A DNA stretch of 14,094 nucleotides from Desulfobacteraceae bacterium. GTDB taxonomy: Bacteria; Desulfobacterota; DSM-4660; Desulfatiglandales; Desulfatiglandaceae. This document shows positions 1 through 6,118 of the stretch, piece by piece. Numbering within the stretch: position 1 is the first letter of the stretch; every line of letters begins with the position of its first letter. The DNA lies in contig DSCZ01000128.1 in the NCBI GenBank assembly GCA_011048855.1, positions 1 through 14,094 of the forward strand, in the 5' to 3' direction. The notes under the pieces are model-generated. The model searched no databases and was not told where the DNA came from. It saw only the letters and a list, made by a program, of their open reading frames with translations. The position numbers and the translations under genes are program-made.

Positions 1-855
1 GCGATATCGAACAAGGCGACCCACTGGGTCGGAGACCAGTTGAACCACAACAGCATCATCCGTGCCATGAGAATCGCCGGGGTGCCGTCTGAAAACAAGA
101 AAATCTACGACCACAACGATATGGAATCCCTTAAAAAATGCATGGAGGAGATCCCTTCTTCTGCTGACCGGGTCGTCGTTATTTTCGACGGAATCTTCAG
201 CATGCGTGGAGACTATGCTCCCATCGAGCGTATCCAGCAAATCGCAGGCGATTTCCACGATCGTTTTCCCGGTGGTGTGATGACGGTGGTCGACGACAGC
301 CATGGAATCGGCGCCTACGGGGCCACCGGACGCGGTACCGCGGAATTCAGCGGTGCCATGCCGGATGTGATCATCGGAACATTTGGAAAGGCGTTTGGTG
401 TAAATGGCGGTTTTATCGCTGCAACCAAGGCTGTTGTCGAGGCGGTGAGGCAGAAAGCGGATACCTACATCTACACCAACCCCTTGAGCGTTGCGGACTG
501 TGCAGCGGCCATCGAGGCGATAGACATCTGTGACAGCGAAGAAGGGCTGGAACGCCTCGCGCATCTCGGGAAACGCGTGGCTCAATTCCGCTCCGGCCTG
601 AAAACACTGGGCTATGAATCCATTCCTGGACCCCACCCCGTGGTGCCGGTGTTGGTGCGGGACACCGACAAGGCCCATGCAATGGTCCAGTTCCTATTCG
701 AAAAGGGAATCCTGGTGGTGGGTCTGACCTTCCCGGTCGTCCCCCGCGGGGATGAAACCCTGCGCTTCCAGTTAAACGCCGCACATACGGAAAAAGACGT
801 GGACCTGGCCCTCAAGGCTCTTGAAGAATTCAAGGAACGGGGTTCCAGGTTATGA
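1..855 (+). CDS. 2-amino-3-ketobutyrate CoA ligase-like PLP enzyme (5' partial)
   Basis: This is the C-terminal 284 codons of an alpha-oxoamine synthase-family enzyme (fold type I PLP). The frame is open to base 1, so the true start lies upstream; the TTG at 40 is internal. Visible signatures are a DGIFSM segment, the VVDDSHG motif (Asp and His contacting the PLP ring) at about bases 286-306, and the Schiff-base lysine in GTFGKAFG, codon 388-390. The C-terminal FPVVPRG and NAAHT segments resemble E. coli Kbl (YPVVPKG, SAAHT). That points to glycine C-acetyltransferase (glycine + acetyl-CoA to 2-amino-3-ketobutyrate + CoA) over 8-amino-7-oxononanoate synthase, but paralogues of unknown acyl-CoA specificity share these motifs. 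The usual partner, threonine dehydrogenase (tdh), does not follow; repeat-rich DNA does. The family assignment is firm, the substrate is not. Confidence 0.85.
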   Translation, partial: AISNKATHWVGDQLNHNSIIRAMRIAGVPSENKKIYDHNDMESLKKCMEEIPSSADRVVVIFDGIFSMRGDYAPIERIQQIAGDFHDRFPGGVMTVVDDSHGIGAYGATGRGTAEFSGAMPDVIIGTFGKAFGVNGGFIAATKAVVEAVRQKADTYIYTNPLSVADCAAAIEAIDICDSEEGLERLAHLGKRVAQFRSGLKTLGYESIPGPHPVVPVLVRDTDKAHAMVQFLFEKGILVVGLTFPVVPRGDETLRFQLNAAHTEKDVDLALKALEEFKERGSRL

Positions 856-895
856 TGAGGCCGGATGTGGGATTGACAAACGCGTTTCTCTGTGC

Positions 896-920
896 AAATT
901 GAATATTGAAAATTCAATTT
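896..920. terminator. AT-rich 9-bp hairpin after the PLP enzyme gene, possible weak terminator
   Basis: Arms AAATTGAAT (896-904) and ATTCAATTT (912-920) are perfect inverted repeats around a 7-nt loop, about 40 bp after the stop codon. One more T follows, then G, so there is no proper U-tract and the stem is all A/T except one G-C pair. It may be a weak terminator or simply the outer edge of the repeat element that starts here. Confidence 0.3.
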
Positions 921-1094
921 TGACGGCGTCGTAAGAAGTCCAACTGCTGCGTTGCGCTTCATCCTTCGTCGCTGCAGCGTACTGTAAGTACGCCTCACTC
1001 CTCAGGATTCGTCCCGCTATGCGGGAAATCTTTTTCCATAGCCGCCTCATTCGTGAGTTCTTACGAACTCATCTTGATGGATTCGCAAGAAGTC
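918..1094. repeat. MITE-like palindromic intergenic element, copy 1
   Basis: The left end TTTTGACGGCGTCGTAAGAAG (918-938) has an imperfect inverted counterpart at about 1055-1077 (shared core TCGTAAGAA) and a direct-orientation copy at 1074-1094 (17 of 21 positions match 920-940). The interior holds perfect small palindromes: GCGTAC/GTACGC (977-982 and 988-993), CCCGC/GCGGG (1013-1017 and 1021-1025, followed by AAATCTTTTT) and GAGTTC/GAACTC (1055-1070). There is no coding capacity. The left end also matches the end of the element at 3466, so this is a family present at least twice in the window. I recall similar intergenic elements from Desulfobacteraceae genomes, but could not check. A non-autonomous mobile element is likely, though no target-site duplication was established. 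Confidence 0.65.
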
Positions 1095-1187
1095 GTTCTG
1101 TCGCCATTCCGGCCCCGATTCCGCCTGGACAAACCTTTATCTATTAGCCATTAGCTGGCAGAAAAAAGAACTAACTTAAAAAGAGCA

Positions 1188-1245
1188 GACGCCGATACCA
1201 ATAGCTGAGGTGCGGGCCAGGCCAAAATTTCATTTCGGCACTCCA
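1188..1245 (+). repeat. 58-bp direct repeat, copy A
   Basis: The unit runs from GACGCCGATACC to CGGCACTCCA and recurs at 1594-1651 with 56 of 58 bases identical. Its 5' part is GAC/GAT hexamer-like sequence; its 3' part is CCAAAATTTCATTTCGGCACTCC. No ORF or hairpin explains the conservation. Confidence 0.85.
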
Positions 1246-1593
1246 GATACTCCGACGCAGATACGGAGCCAGAGTCGATTACGACAACGACAACCGTTCC
1301 GCTTACGCTCCACTGACAACGACTGAACTCCAGGTGAATAAAGGCCGTGGCGGGGAAATTCGATGCGGGGGATTCATCGGGGAGAAGGGGCGTCATGCGG
1401 GAGGCTGCAGTGAAAAAGCCAAAGCTTACGATTGAATCCTCCAAGGTGCTTATTTCTTGATCGCGGTTGAAAACCCCTCCCACAGGGGATAGCCAGTCTC
1501 TCCCGGGGAGAACTACGAAATATGAAGTTCCCGCAGCGGAGCTCCCCGGTGCGGCCGGAAACGGAATGAACTACGTGGAAAACAGACTATACC
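1246..1593. other. Spacer between the two 58-bp repeats, no gene recognised
   Basis: There is no convincing coding sequence. A 110-codon minus-strand open frame crosses the region, but it runs into the repeat unit and low-complexity CGACAACGACAACC-type sequence (about 1280-1293) that translates to a run of valines, and it has no recognisable domain. A short CCCC/GGGG inverted pair lies near 1477-1489. I see no RNA gene or promoter that I could defend. Confidence 0.5.
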
Positions 1594-1651
1594 GACGCCG
1601 ATACCAATAGCGGAGGTGCGGACCAGGCCAAAATTTCATTTCGGCACTCCA
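1594..1651 (+). repeat. 58-bp direct repeat, copy B
   Basis: This is the second copy of the 1188-1245 unit, with two substitutions (CTGAGG to CGGAGG, and GGGCC to GGACC). It continues into more hexamer-like sequence (GATACCGACGCCGACGCC, about 1660-1677) that resembles the interior of the element at 3466-3628. Confidence 0.85.
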
Positions 1652-1683
1652 AAAAGATCGATACCGACGCCGACGCCGATGGA

Positions 1684-1729
1684 CCCAGTTAAATACCCTA
1701 CGCTGACCCCTACGGGGTATTTAACCGGG
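1684..1729. repeat. Strong 15-bp-arm hairpin with competing inner hairpin
   Basis: The left arm 1684-1698 (CCCAGTTAAATACCC) pairs with 1715-1729 (GGGTATTTAACCGGG) at 14 of 15 positions, with a 16-nt loop. Within the same bases, ACCCC (1706-1710) can instead pair with GGGGT (1714-1718) around TAC, which excludes full closure of the outer stem. No poly-T follows, so it is not a standard terminator. It is probably another interspersed palindromic repeat, but two mutually exclusive structures are possible. Confidence 0.6.
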
Positions 1730-1734
1730 CAAGA

Positions 1735-1764
1735 GGATTTCGCGGATACAATCCGCTCCCACAG
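1735..1764 (-). repeat. REP-like hairpin unit 1
   Basis: On the minus strand it reads CTGTGGGAGCGGAT...ATCCGCGAAATCC. The stem GCGGAT/ATCCGC (1742-1747 and 1751-1756) closes a 3-nt loop. Flanks GGATTTC and TCCCACAG (plus strand) are shared with the unit at 1782-1812 while the stem sequence differs, as expected for REP elements of the TGTRGGAGCG type known from Pseudomonas and other bacteria, which are mobilised by RAYT (TnpA-REP) transposases. Confidence 0.7.
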
Positions 1765-1781
1765 AACATTAAGAAGACAGC

Positions 1782-1812
1782 GGATTTCGCGACGGGGACG
1801 TCGCTCCTACAG
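1782..1812 (-). repeat. REP-like hairpin unit 2
   Basis: On the minus strand it reads CTGTAGGAGCGACG...CGTCGCGAAATCC. The stem GCGACG/CGTCGC (1789-1794 and 1799-1804) closes a 4-nt loop. It lies 17 bp from unit 1 in the same orientation. All stem differences from unit 1 are compensated on the other arm, so pairing is kept while sequence changes. Confidence 0.7.
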
Positions 1813-1824
1813 ATTTTTATAAAC

Positions 1825-1849
1825 GTAGGATGGGCGATGCCCACGCTAC
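1825..1849. repeat. Palindrome GTAG..TGGGC-GAT-GCCCA..CTAC
   Basis: Outer arms GTAG (1825-1828) and CTAC (1846-1849) and inner arms TGGGC/GCCCA around GAT form an interrupted hairpin. It sits about 54 bp beyond the stop of the minus-strand ThDP gene, where it could slow transcription, but no U-tract follows on that strand. It resembles GTAGG-TGGGC-type intergenic repeats found in many bacteria. Confidence 0.45.
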
Positions 1850-1902
1850 ATATCCAGGCCATTAATCAAGTTCGTTGTTCATAGACCGCCGCGCACCGGC
1901 TC

Positions 1903-3447
1903 TCAAAGGCCAATTTCGATCAGATGCGGACCATGGGTTTGAATGGCTTCTTTCAGATGCCCGTTGAATTCTTCGGCGGTCGCCGCCCGTTCAGCATGGA
2001 CTCCCATGCCGGTTGCCAGGTGAACCCAGTCTATCCGGGGATTATCCAGATCAAACAATTTTTCAGCTTTTGGACAGGCCCATTCCACCCCGACACGTCT
2101 CAATTCGCCCGCAAGAATTTTGTATGAGTGATTGGCGAAAAGCACCGTGATAATGTCAAGATTTTCATGTGCCTGGGTCCAGAGGGACTGTAGGGTGTAC
2201 ATTGCCGAACCGTCGGCCTGCATGGAAAATATTTTTCGATCAGGGCATGCAATAGCAGCACCGGTTGCCACCGGCAGGCCCTGCCCTATGGCGCCGCCCA
2301 TGATGCTCAACCAGTCATGAGGGGGCGCACCGGTCATCCATTCATCCGCATTTCGACTGGAACTCACAGCTTCATCCGAGATTACCGCATTCTCCGGCAT
2401 GAGGGCTGCCAGCGAAATCCACACTTTTTCAGCCGTGATTTCCCCCGTTGGCAGCGGGGGGCGTTTCATGGCATTTACACCATCCGGTTCCGCCGGAGCA
2501 TGAACGGCGTCGGCAAGCATTTCAAGCGCCGTCACACCATCTTCCTCCGGTGTTGCCAGTGTGTGGACCTGACAGCCGTCAGGGGTCAACCAGTTTGGCA
2601 TCCCCGGCCAGGCAAAGAAAGAAACAGGTGGTTTTGCGCCGACTAAAACGAGGTGCTTGGTGCCTTGCAGCATTTTCAGGGCCGGCTGAACGGGATACGG
2701 GAGGCGTGCTATGTTTACCCTTCCAGCACCCCGCTGGGCACGGCTGTTGACCCGGTTTGCGATCAACCGGGCATGGGTTGCCCGTGCAATGCGTCCGCCA
2801 AGCCACAAAGGCTTTTCCATCAAGAATGGATCAGCCATTAAAATAACAGTGCGCTCCCCCCTGCGTAATATCCTGGCAATTCGCTCAATTGTCCCAGGAT
2901 CCACGGAAACCGGTTTGGGTATTTCAGGAGCTGGAAAAGGGGCCGCACTTTCATTCCATGAACAATCCGCAGGTAAAATAAGTGTCGCCACCCGGCCGGG
3001 GGGCTTTAAAGATGCGGCTATGGCAGCTGCAGCATCCTTCGGCACACTGGAGGCGTCGCTGCATGTCCGAACCCAGCCGGAAACGGTTTTTGCCATGGAT
3101 TGGATGTCTGTAGCCAGGGGCGGATCGTGTTGCAGGTGATATGTGGCATGGTCCCCCACGATGTTTACAACCGGGCTTCTGGCACGCCTGGCATTGTGAA
3201 GATTCGCCAGCCCGTTTCCCAATCCCGGACCGAGATGGAGCAACGTTGCAGCAGGTTTTCCGGTCATTCTCGCGTAGCCGTCGGCAGCCCCCGTGCAGAC
3301 ACCTTCGAATAAACCCAGAACGGTGCGCATCCCCTCGACCCGGTCCAGTGCGGCAACAAAATGCATTTCAGAGGTCCCCGGGTTGGTAAAACAGACCTCG
3401 ACTCCACCATTTATGAGCGTCTGAAGCAAACTGACAGCACCGTTCAT
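1903..3447 (-). CDS. ThDP-dependent acetolactate synthase-like enzyme
   Basis: This 514-aa protein has the usual three parts of the ThDP decarboxylase/IlvB superfamily: N-terminal Pyr domain (about 1-165), central domain (about 185-320) and C-terminal PP domain (about 355-514). The catalytic glutamate that activates ThDP is Glu48 in GLFEGVCTGAADGYA. The Mg-ThDP site reads QADGSAMY (410-417) followed by ANHSYKIL (438-445), the family's GDG...NN motif with ADG replacing GDG and one Asn kept. Proteins with the NPGTSEMHF start are often labelled acetolactate synthase large subunit, but no IlvN-type regulatory subunit is nearby, so another 2-oxoacid substrate (benzoylformate or phosphonopyruvate decarboxylase-like) is possible. 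The ATG at 3447 is chosen because AAAGGA lies 8 nt before it. The frame is open to an ATG at 3552, but those 35 codons come from repeat DNA. It stands alone between plus-strand genes. Confidence 0.85.
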   Translation of the reverse strand: MNGAVSLLQTLINGGVEVCFTNPGTSEMHFVAALDRVEGMRTVLGLFEGVCTGAADGYARMTGKPAATLLHLGPGLGNGLANLHNARRARSPVVNIVGDHATYHLQHDPPLATDIQSMAKTVSGWVRTCSDASSVPKDAAAAIAASLKPPGRVATLILPADCSWNESAAPFPAPEIPKPVSVDPGTIERIARILRRGERTVILMADPFLMEKPLWLGGRIARATHARLIANRVNSRAQRGAGRVNIARLPYPVQPALKMLQGTKHLVLVGAKPPVSFFAWPGMPNWLTPDGCQVHTLATPEEDGVTALEMLADAVHAPAEPDGVNAMKRPPLPTGEITAEKVWISLAALMPENAVISDEAVSSSRNADEWMTGAPPHDWLSIMGGAIGQGLPVATGAAIACPDRKIFSMQADGSAMYTLQSLWTQAHENLDIITVLFANHSYKILAGELRRVGVEWACPKAEKLFDLDNPRIDWVHLATGMGVHAERAATAEEFNGHLKEAIQTHGPHLIEIGL

Positions 3448-3455
3448 ATCATCCG

Positions 3456-3461
3456 TCCTTT
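3456..3461 (-). promoter_or_regulatory. Ribosome binding site that fixes the ThDP enzyme start
   Basis: On the minus strand AAAGGA lies 8 nt before the ATG at 3447. It falls just outside the inverted end of the repeat element (from 3466), so the gene keeps its own ribosome binding site while its upstream leader is repeat DNA. Confidence 0.7.
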
Positions 3462-3465
3462 TATA

Positions 3466-3628
3466 TTTTGATGACACCGTAAAAAGTACCATCCCCGGCT
3501 TATCGGCGTCGGGGTCGGGATCGGTATCGGGGTCGAAAACCTCGCCAATCAAATTCCGATACCGATGCCGATAGCGAACCCGACCCCGAGGGACATCGTT
3601 GTTTTGACTTTTTACAAGGCCATCAAAA
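3466..3628. repeat. MITE-like element, copy 2, with inverted ends and hexamer-repeat core
   Basis: The ends TTTTGATGACACCGTAAAAAG (from 3466) and CTTTTTACAAGGCCATCAAAA (to 3628) are inverted repeats matching at 18 of the outer 22 positions. Inside, GTCGGGATCGGTATCGGGG-type sequence (about 3500-3534) faces its approximate reverse complement (about 3553-3595, GATACCGATGCCGATAGCG), so the whole unit can fold back on itself. Its left end matches the end of the element at 918 (TTTTGAyGrCryCGTAArAAGT). No protein is encoded. The element occupies most of the ThDP gene's upstream region. Confidence 0.65.
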
Positions 3629-3756
3629 TTTTATCTTCTGAATAAAGACATGGGGTGCACTGTGTCAATGAAAATGATATGTTTATAAAATCGGTTTTAC
3701 GCGATCTTTCCATCGGCATCAAAGTTTGGCTCCGCTCCTTTTGACTTCGATGTCGA

Positions 3757-3784
3757 TAGTGCCGGAATGAAATTTTCATCCTGG
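3757..3784 (-). repeat. Degenerate inverted copy of the 58-bp repeat's 3' half
   Basis: TAGTGCCGGAATGAAATTTT followed by CATCCTGG is an imperfect reverse complement of the CCAGGCCAAAATTTCATTTCGGCACTCC part of the units at 1188 and 1594. The ThDP gene therefore has members of this repeat family on both sides, in opposite orientation. Confidence 0.55.
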
Positions 3785-3827
3785 GGCGAATATTCCCCCT
3801 GGTTTATTCAGGAACGATTGAGGGCCT

Positions 3828-4802
3828 ATGAATTTGTATCCATACGTTAAAAGTTTTTCCGGAATAATTGCATTCCTGCTGGTGTTATCTGCGTTTGCCG
3901 TACCAGTTTCAGCGGCACAAGAAAAACACCCCGAAATCTCGCGGTATTTCTTTTCCGGGGACGGAAAAATCACATTATACAGCGAAAAAAACGGCAGGCT
4001 CTTTTCCGGCGTTTACCGCAACAGTCCGGGGAACTATGACCAAAAAGCCTTGCGACAGATAAGCCGCTTGTTCGATGCGCCATACGAGCCTGCCTCCATG
4101 GCGCTTTCGCTGCGCCTTGTCGAATTTATCGATTATCTCGAAGACCGGTTGAACAAAGGATCTAAAATCACCATCACGTCCGGCTACCGAAAACCGAAAT
4201 ACAACACCATGCTGAGAGAAAGGGGAAACCTCGCCGCCAAGGCCAGCCTCCACCAGTACGGGATGGCCGCGGACCTTAAAATCGAAGGAGTAAAAGCTGA
4301 AAAGCTATGGAATTATGTAAAAGATCTGAACTTCGGGGGTGCGGGGTACTACCACGGGCAAATCGTTCACATCGACGTCGGCCCGGCAAGATCATGGGAC
4401 GAAACCACCTCCGGGGTGGGAACTGGGATTTCCGACGACAACAAGCTCATCGGGATGGTCACCGACTACGATGCTTACGGGCCGGGAATGCCGGTCACAC
4501 TCCGTTTTATTCGAATGACAGCATTCCCTATTCATGTAAATGCTGAGTTTTCTTTGTTACGGTGGAAAAAGCAAAACGAAACCGAGCAATGCATGAATTT
4601 CGTGCCGGTTTTCCCGGGGGGAAAAACAGGTACTTGTTTGGAATTCAAAAACATCGATGAAATGAATCATATAACATGGACGTTGCCGGTGGATTTAAAA
4701 CCCGGACGCTATAAAATAGTTGCCCGTTTTTGCGATGATCTCTGGCCGGACATGCCCCCCCAGGTTCAAACTCCGGAATTTGAAATCAAGATTTTTGAAT
4801 GA
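3828..4802 (+). CDS. Exported M15/DUF882 (YcbK-like) peptidase-like protein
   Basis: This 324-aa protein starts with a Sec signal peptide: a Lys near the N-terminus, a hydrophobic core at about 11-28 and a VSAA-type cleavage site near 29-30, so it should act in the periplasm. The middle (about 75-190) carries the zinc D-Ala-D-Ala carboxypeptidase-like pattern: SGYR (118-121), SLHQYGMAAD with His142 and Asp149, and VHIDVG with His181, the expected His/Asp/His metal ligands. The likely role is cell-wall peptide cleavage. After residue 200 there are about 120 residues not found in short YcbK-type proteins. They begin with the GMVTDYDAYGPGMPVTLRF region and look beta-rich, perhaps a substrate- or wall-binding module, which I do not recognise. 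The start ATG has GAGGG only 3 nt upstream, so the ribosome site is close and may be weak. The gene is monocistronic, next to a lone OYE gene. Confidence 0.8.
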   Translation: MNLYPYVKSFSGIIAFLLVLSAFAVPVSAAQEKHPEISRYFFSGDGKITLYSEKNGRLFSGVYRNSPGNYDQKALRQISRLFDAPYEPASMALSLRLVEFIDYLEDRLNKGSKITITSGYRKPKYNTMLRERGNLAAKASLHQYGMAADLKIEGVKAEKLWNYVKDLNFGGAGYYHGQIVHIDVGPARSWDETTSGVGTGISDDNKLIGMVTDYDAYGPGMPVTLRFIRMTAFPIHVNAEFSLLRWKKQNETEQCMNFVPVFPGGKTGTCLEFKNIDEMNHITWTLPVDLKPGRYKIVARFCDDLWPDMPPQVQTPEFEIKIFE

Positions 4803-4896
4803 AATGCAGTCATTGCCGCTCCCCGGGAACCATGTTTTCCAAGCGGAAGCAGCGTTTTTCATTTGAACCGAAACAAACGTTTGGAAGGAGAAGTAA

Positions 4897-6003
4897 ATGC
4901 CGTCATTGTTTGATAAAACCATAATTAAATCTATAACACTAAAAAATAGATTCGTTCGATCAGCTACATGGGAGGGGCTTGCCGATGAGGAGGGCAAAGC
5001 CACATCCGATTTAGTTAAGTATATGGAAGAACTCGTGCGTGGAGGCGTGGGCCTGATCATTTCCAGTCATGCATTTGTAAGAGCTGATGGCAAAGCCGGC
5101 CCCTGGCAGCTGGGTGTAAACACGGACAACCACACGGCCGGGTTAAGGGCCATGGCTGACTCTGTGCACCGGGAAAACGGCCGGATTTTTCTGCAGTTGG
5201 CTCATGCAGGTTGTCAAGCAGCCACCAACCTGACAGGGCTTCCGGCAGTCGGCCCATCGCCGATCATGGGCGGCGAGATGCCGTGCAAGCAGCTCTCTCA
5301 GGAAGATATCCGGAGGCTTTCAGCCGATTTTGCGAGAGCCGCCAGGCGAGCGAAAGAGGCTCATTTCGATGGTGTTCAAATCCATGCGGCCCATGGGTAC
5401 CTGTTCAGTCAGTTCCTTTCTCCTCACTATAACCGCCGAAAAGACAGTTACGGAGGCTCTCATGACGGTCGGGCACGTGCCTTCCTGGAAACAGTAGAGG
5501 CTGTTCGCCGCGAGGTGGGCGGGGACTTTCCGGTATTTGTCAAAATCAACGGCGACGACACCCTTGATGACGGTGTCCTTCCTCAGGACATGGTCAAAAC
5601 AGCTTTGCTTCTGGAAAGAGCCGGCATCGACGCCATTGAAATCAGCGGCGGTTGCAGAGACGGCCGCCACCCGCCGGCCCGAAAACTAAAAGCCCCATCT
5701 CCGGACAAAGAAGCCTATTATGAACATGCCGCCAGGCTGTATAAACAACATGTGAAGATTCCCTTGATCCTGGTTGGCGGGATACGTTCCTTTGAAACCG
5801 CCGAAAGGCTTGTTGACGCTGGAGTTGTGGATTATGCAGCATTGAGCCGACCCCTCGTATGCGAGCCGAATCTGATAAACCGTTGGCAGAAAGGTGACAC
5901 ACGCCCATCAAAATGTATTTCGGAAAACCTGTGTTACAATCCCATAAGAGCCGGCGAAGGCATCCGTTGTGTTATTGAAACACAAAAACACTCAATAGAA
6001 TGA
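4897..6003 (+). CDS. NADH:flavin oxidoreductase, Old Yellow Enzyme family (short form)
   Basis: This 368-aa FMN TIM-barrel protein starts at an ATG preceded by an excellent AAGGAG (spacer about 6 nt). OYE hallmarks are the LKNRFVRSA start (15-23), LQLAHAG (99-105), the active-site IHAAHGYL with His163 and His166, QFLSPHYNRRKDSYGG (172-187), and the phosphate-binding LVGGIRS and ALSRPL segments near the end. It would reduce an activated C=C bond of an enone or enoate, or act as the FMN half of a larger system. Unlike 2,4-dienoyl-CoA reductase or BaiCD it stops after the barrel, with no FAD/NAD domain. The tail keeps three cysteines (Cys340, Cys346, Cys358), but the first pair is spaced CISENLC, so the long forms' CxxCxxxC cluster motif looks broken. 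No adjacent gene shares its operon closely (115 bp to the amidase). The substrate is unknown. Confidence 0.88.
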   Translation: MPSLFDKTIIKSITLKNRFVRSATWEGLADEEGKATSDLVKYMEELVRGGVGLIISSHAFVRADGKAGPWQLGVNTDNHTAGLRAMADSVHRENGRIFLQLAHAGCQAATNLTGLPAVGPSPIMGGEMPCKQLSQEDIRRLSADFARAARRAKEAHFDGVQIHAAHGYLFSQFLSPHYNRRKDSYGGSHDGRARAFLETVEAVRREVGGDFPVFVKINGDDTLDDGVLPQDMVKTALLLERAGIDAIEISGGCRDGRHPPARKLKAPSPDKEAYYEHAARLYKQHVKIPLILVGGIRSFETAERLVDAGVVDYAALSRPLVCEPNLINRWQKGDTRPSKCISENLCYNPIRAGEGIRCVIETQKHSIE

Positions 6004-6106
6004 TTGTCCAGGCAATGATTTCAGAAAAGACAATAAATGGATGGAAATGACCGCCTTCTTCACCCGGTCAATTTTATAAACACCGTCTTGACTCTGCATC
6101 GTGAAC

Positions 6107-6111
6107 AGGAG
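6107..6111 (+). promoter_or_regulatory. Ribosome binding site that fixes the amidase start
   Basis: AGGAG lies 7 nt before the ATG at 6119. The upstream GTG at 6101 overlaps the approach to this site and has no comparable Shine-Dalgarno, so ATG 6119 is preferred. Confidence 0.7.
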
Positions 6112-6118
6112 ATTTTCA

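Noticed and set aside
873..878. TTGACA -35-like hexamer after the PLP gene
   Set aside because: No credible -10 box at 16-18 bp, and no gene downstream for it to serve.
1151..1483. 110-codon minus-strand open frame
   Set aside because: It overlaps the 58-bp repeat and low-complexity sequence, has no recognisable domain, and its valine run comes from ACGACA-type repeats.
1616..1822. 68-codon plus-strand open frame
   Set aside because: It runs through copy B, the 1684 hairpin and both REP-like units; the peptide is a translation of repeats.
2317..3389. Several plus-strand open frames opposite the ThDP gene
   Set aside because: They are antisense shadows of a gene with clear family motifs and show no domains of their own.
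3497..3595. Hexamer repeats considered as a CRISPR array or iteron origin
   Set aside because: There are no regular spacers or uniform units; the pattern is degenerate and folds as one inverted repeat.
3663..3689. TGTCAA...TATAAA promoter-like pair upstream of the M15 gene
   Set aside because: The spacer is only 15 bp, the -35 match is poor, and such pairs are common by chance in AT-rich spacer DNA.
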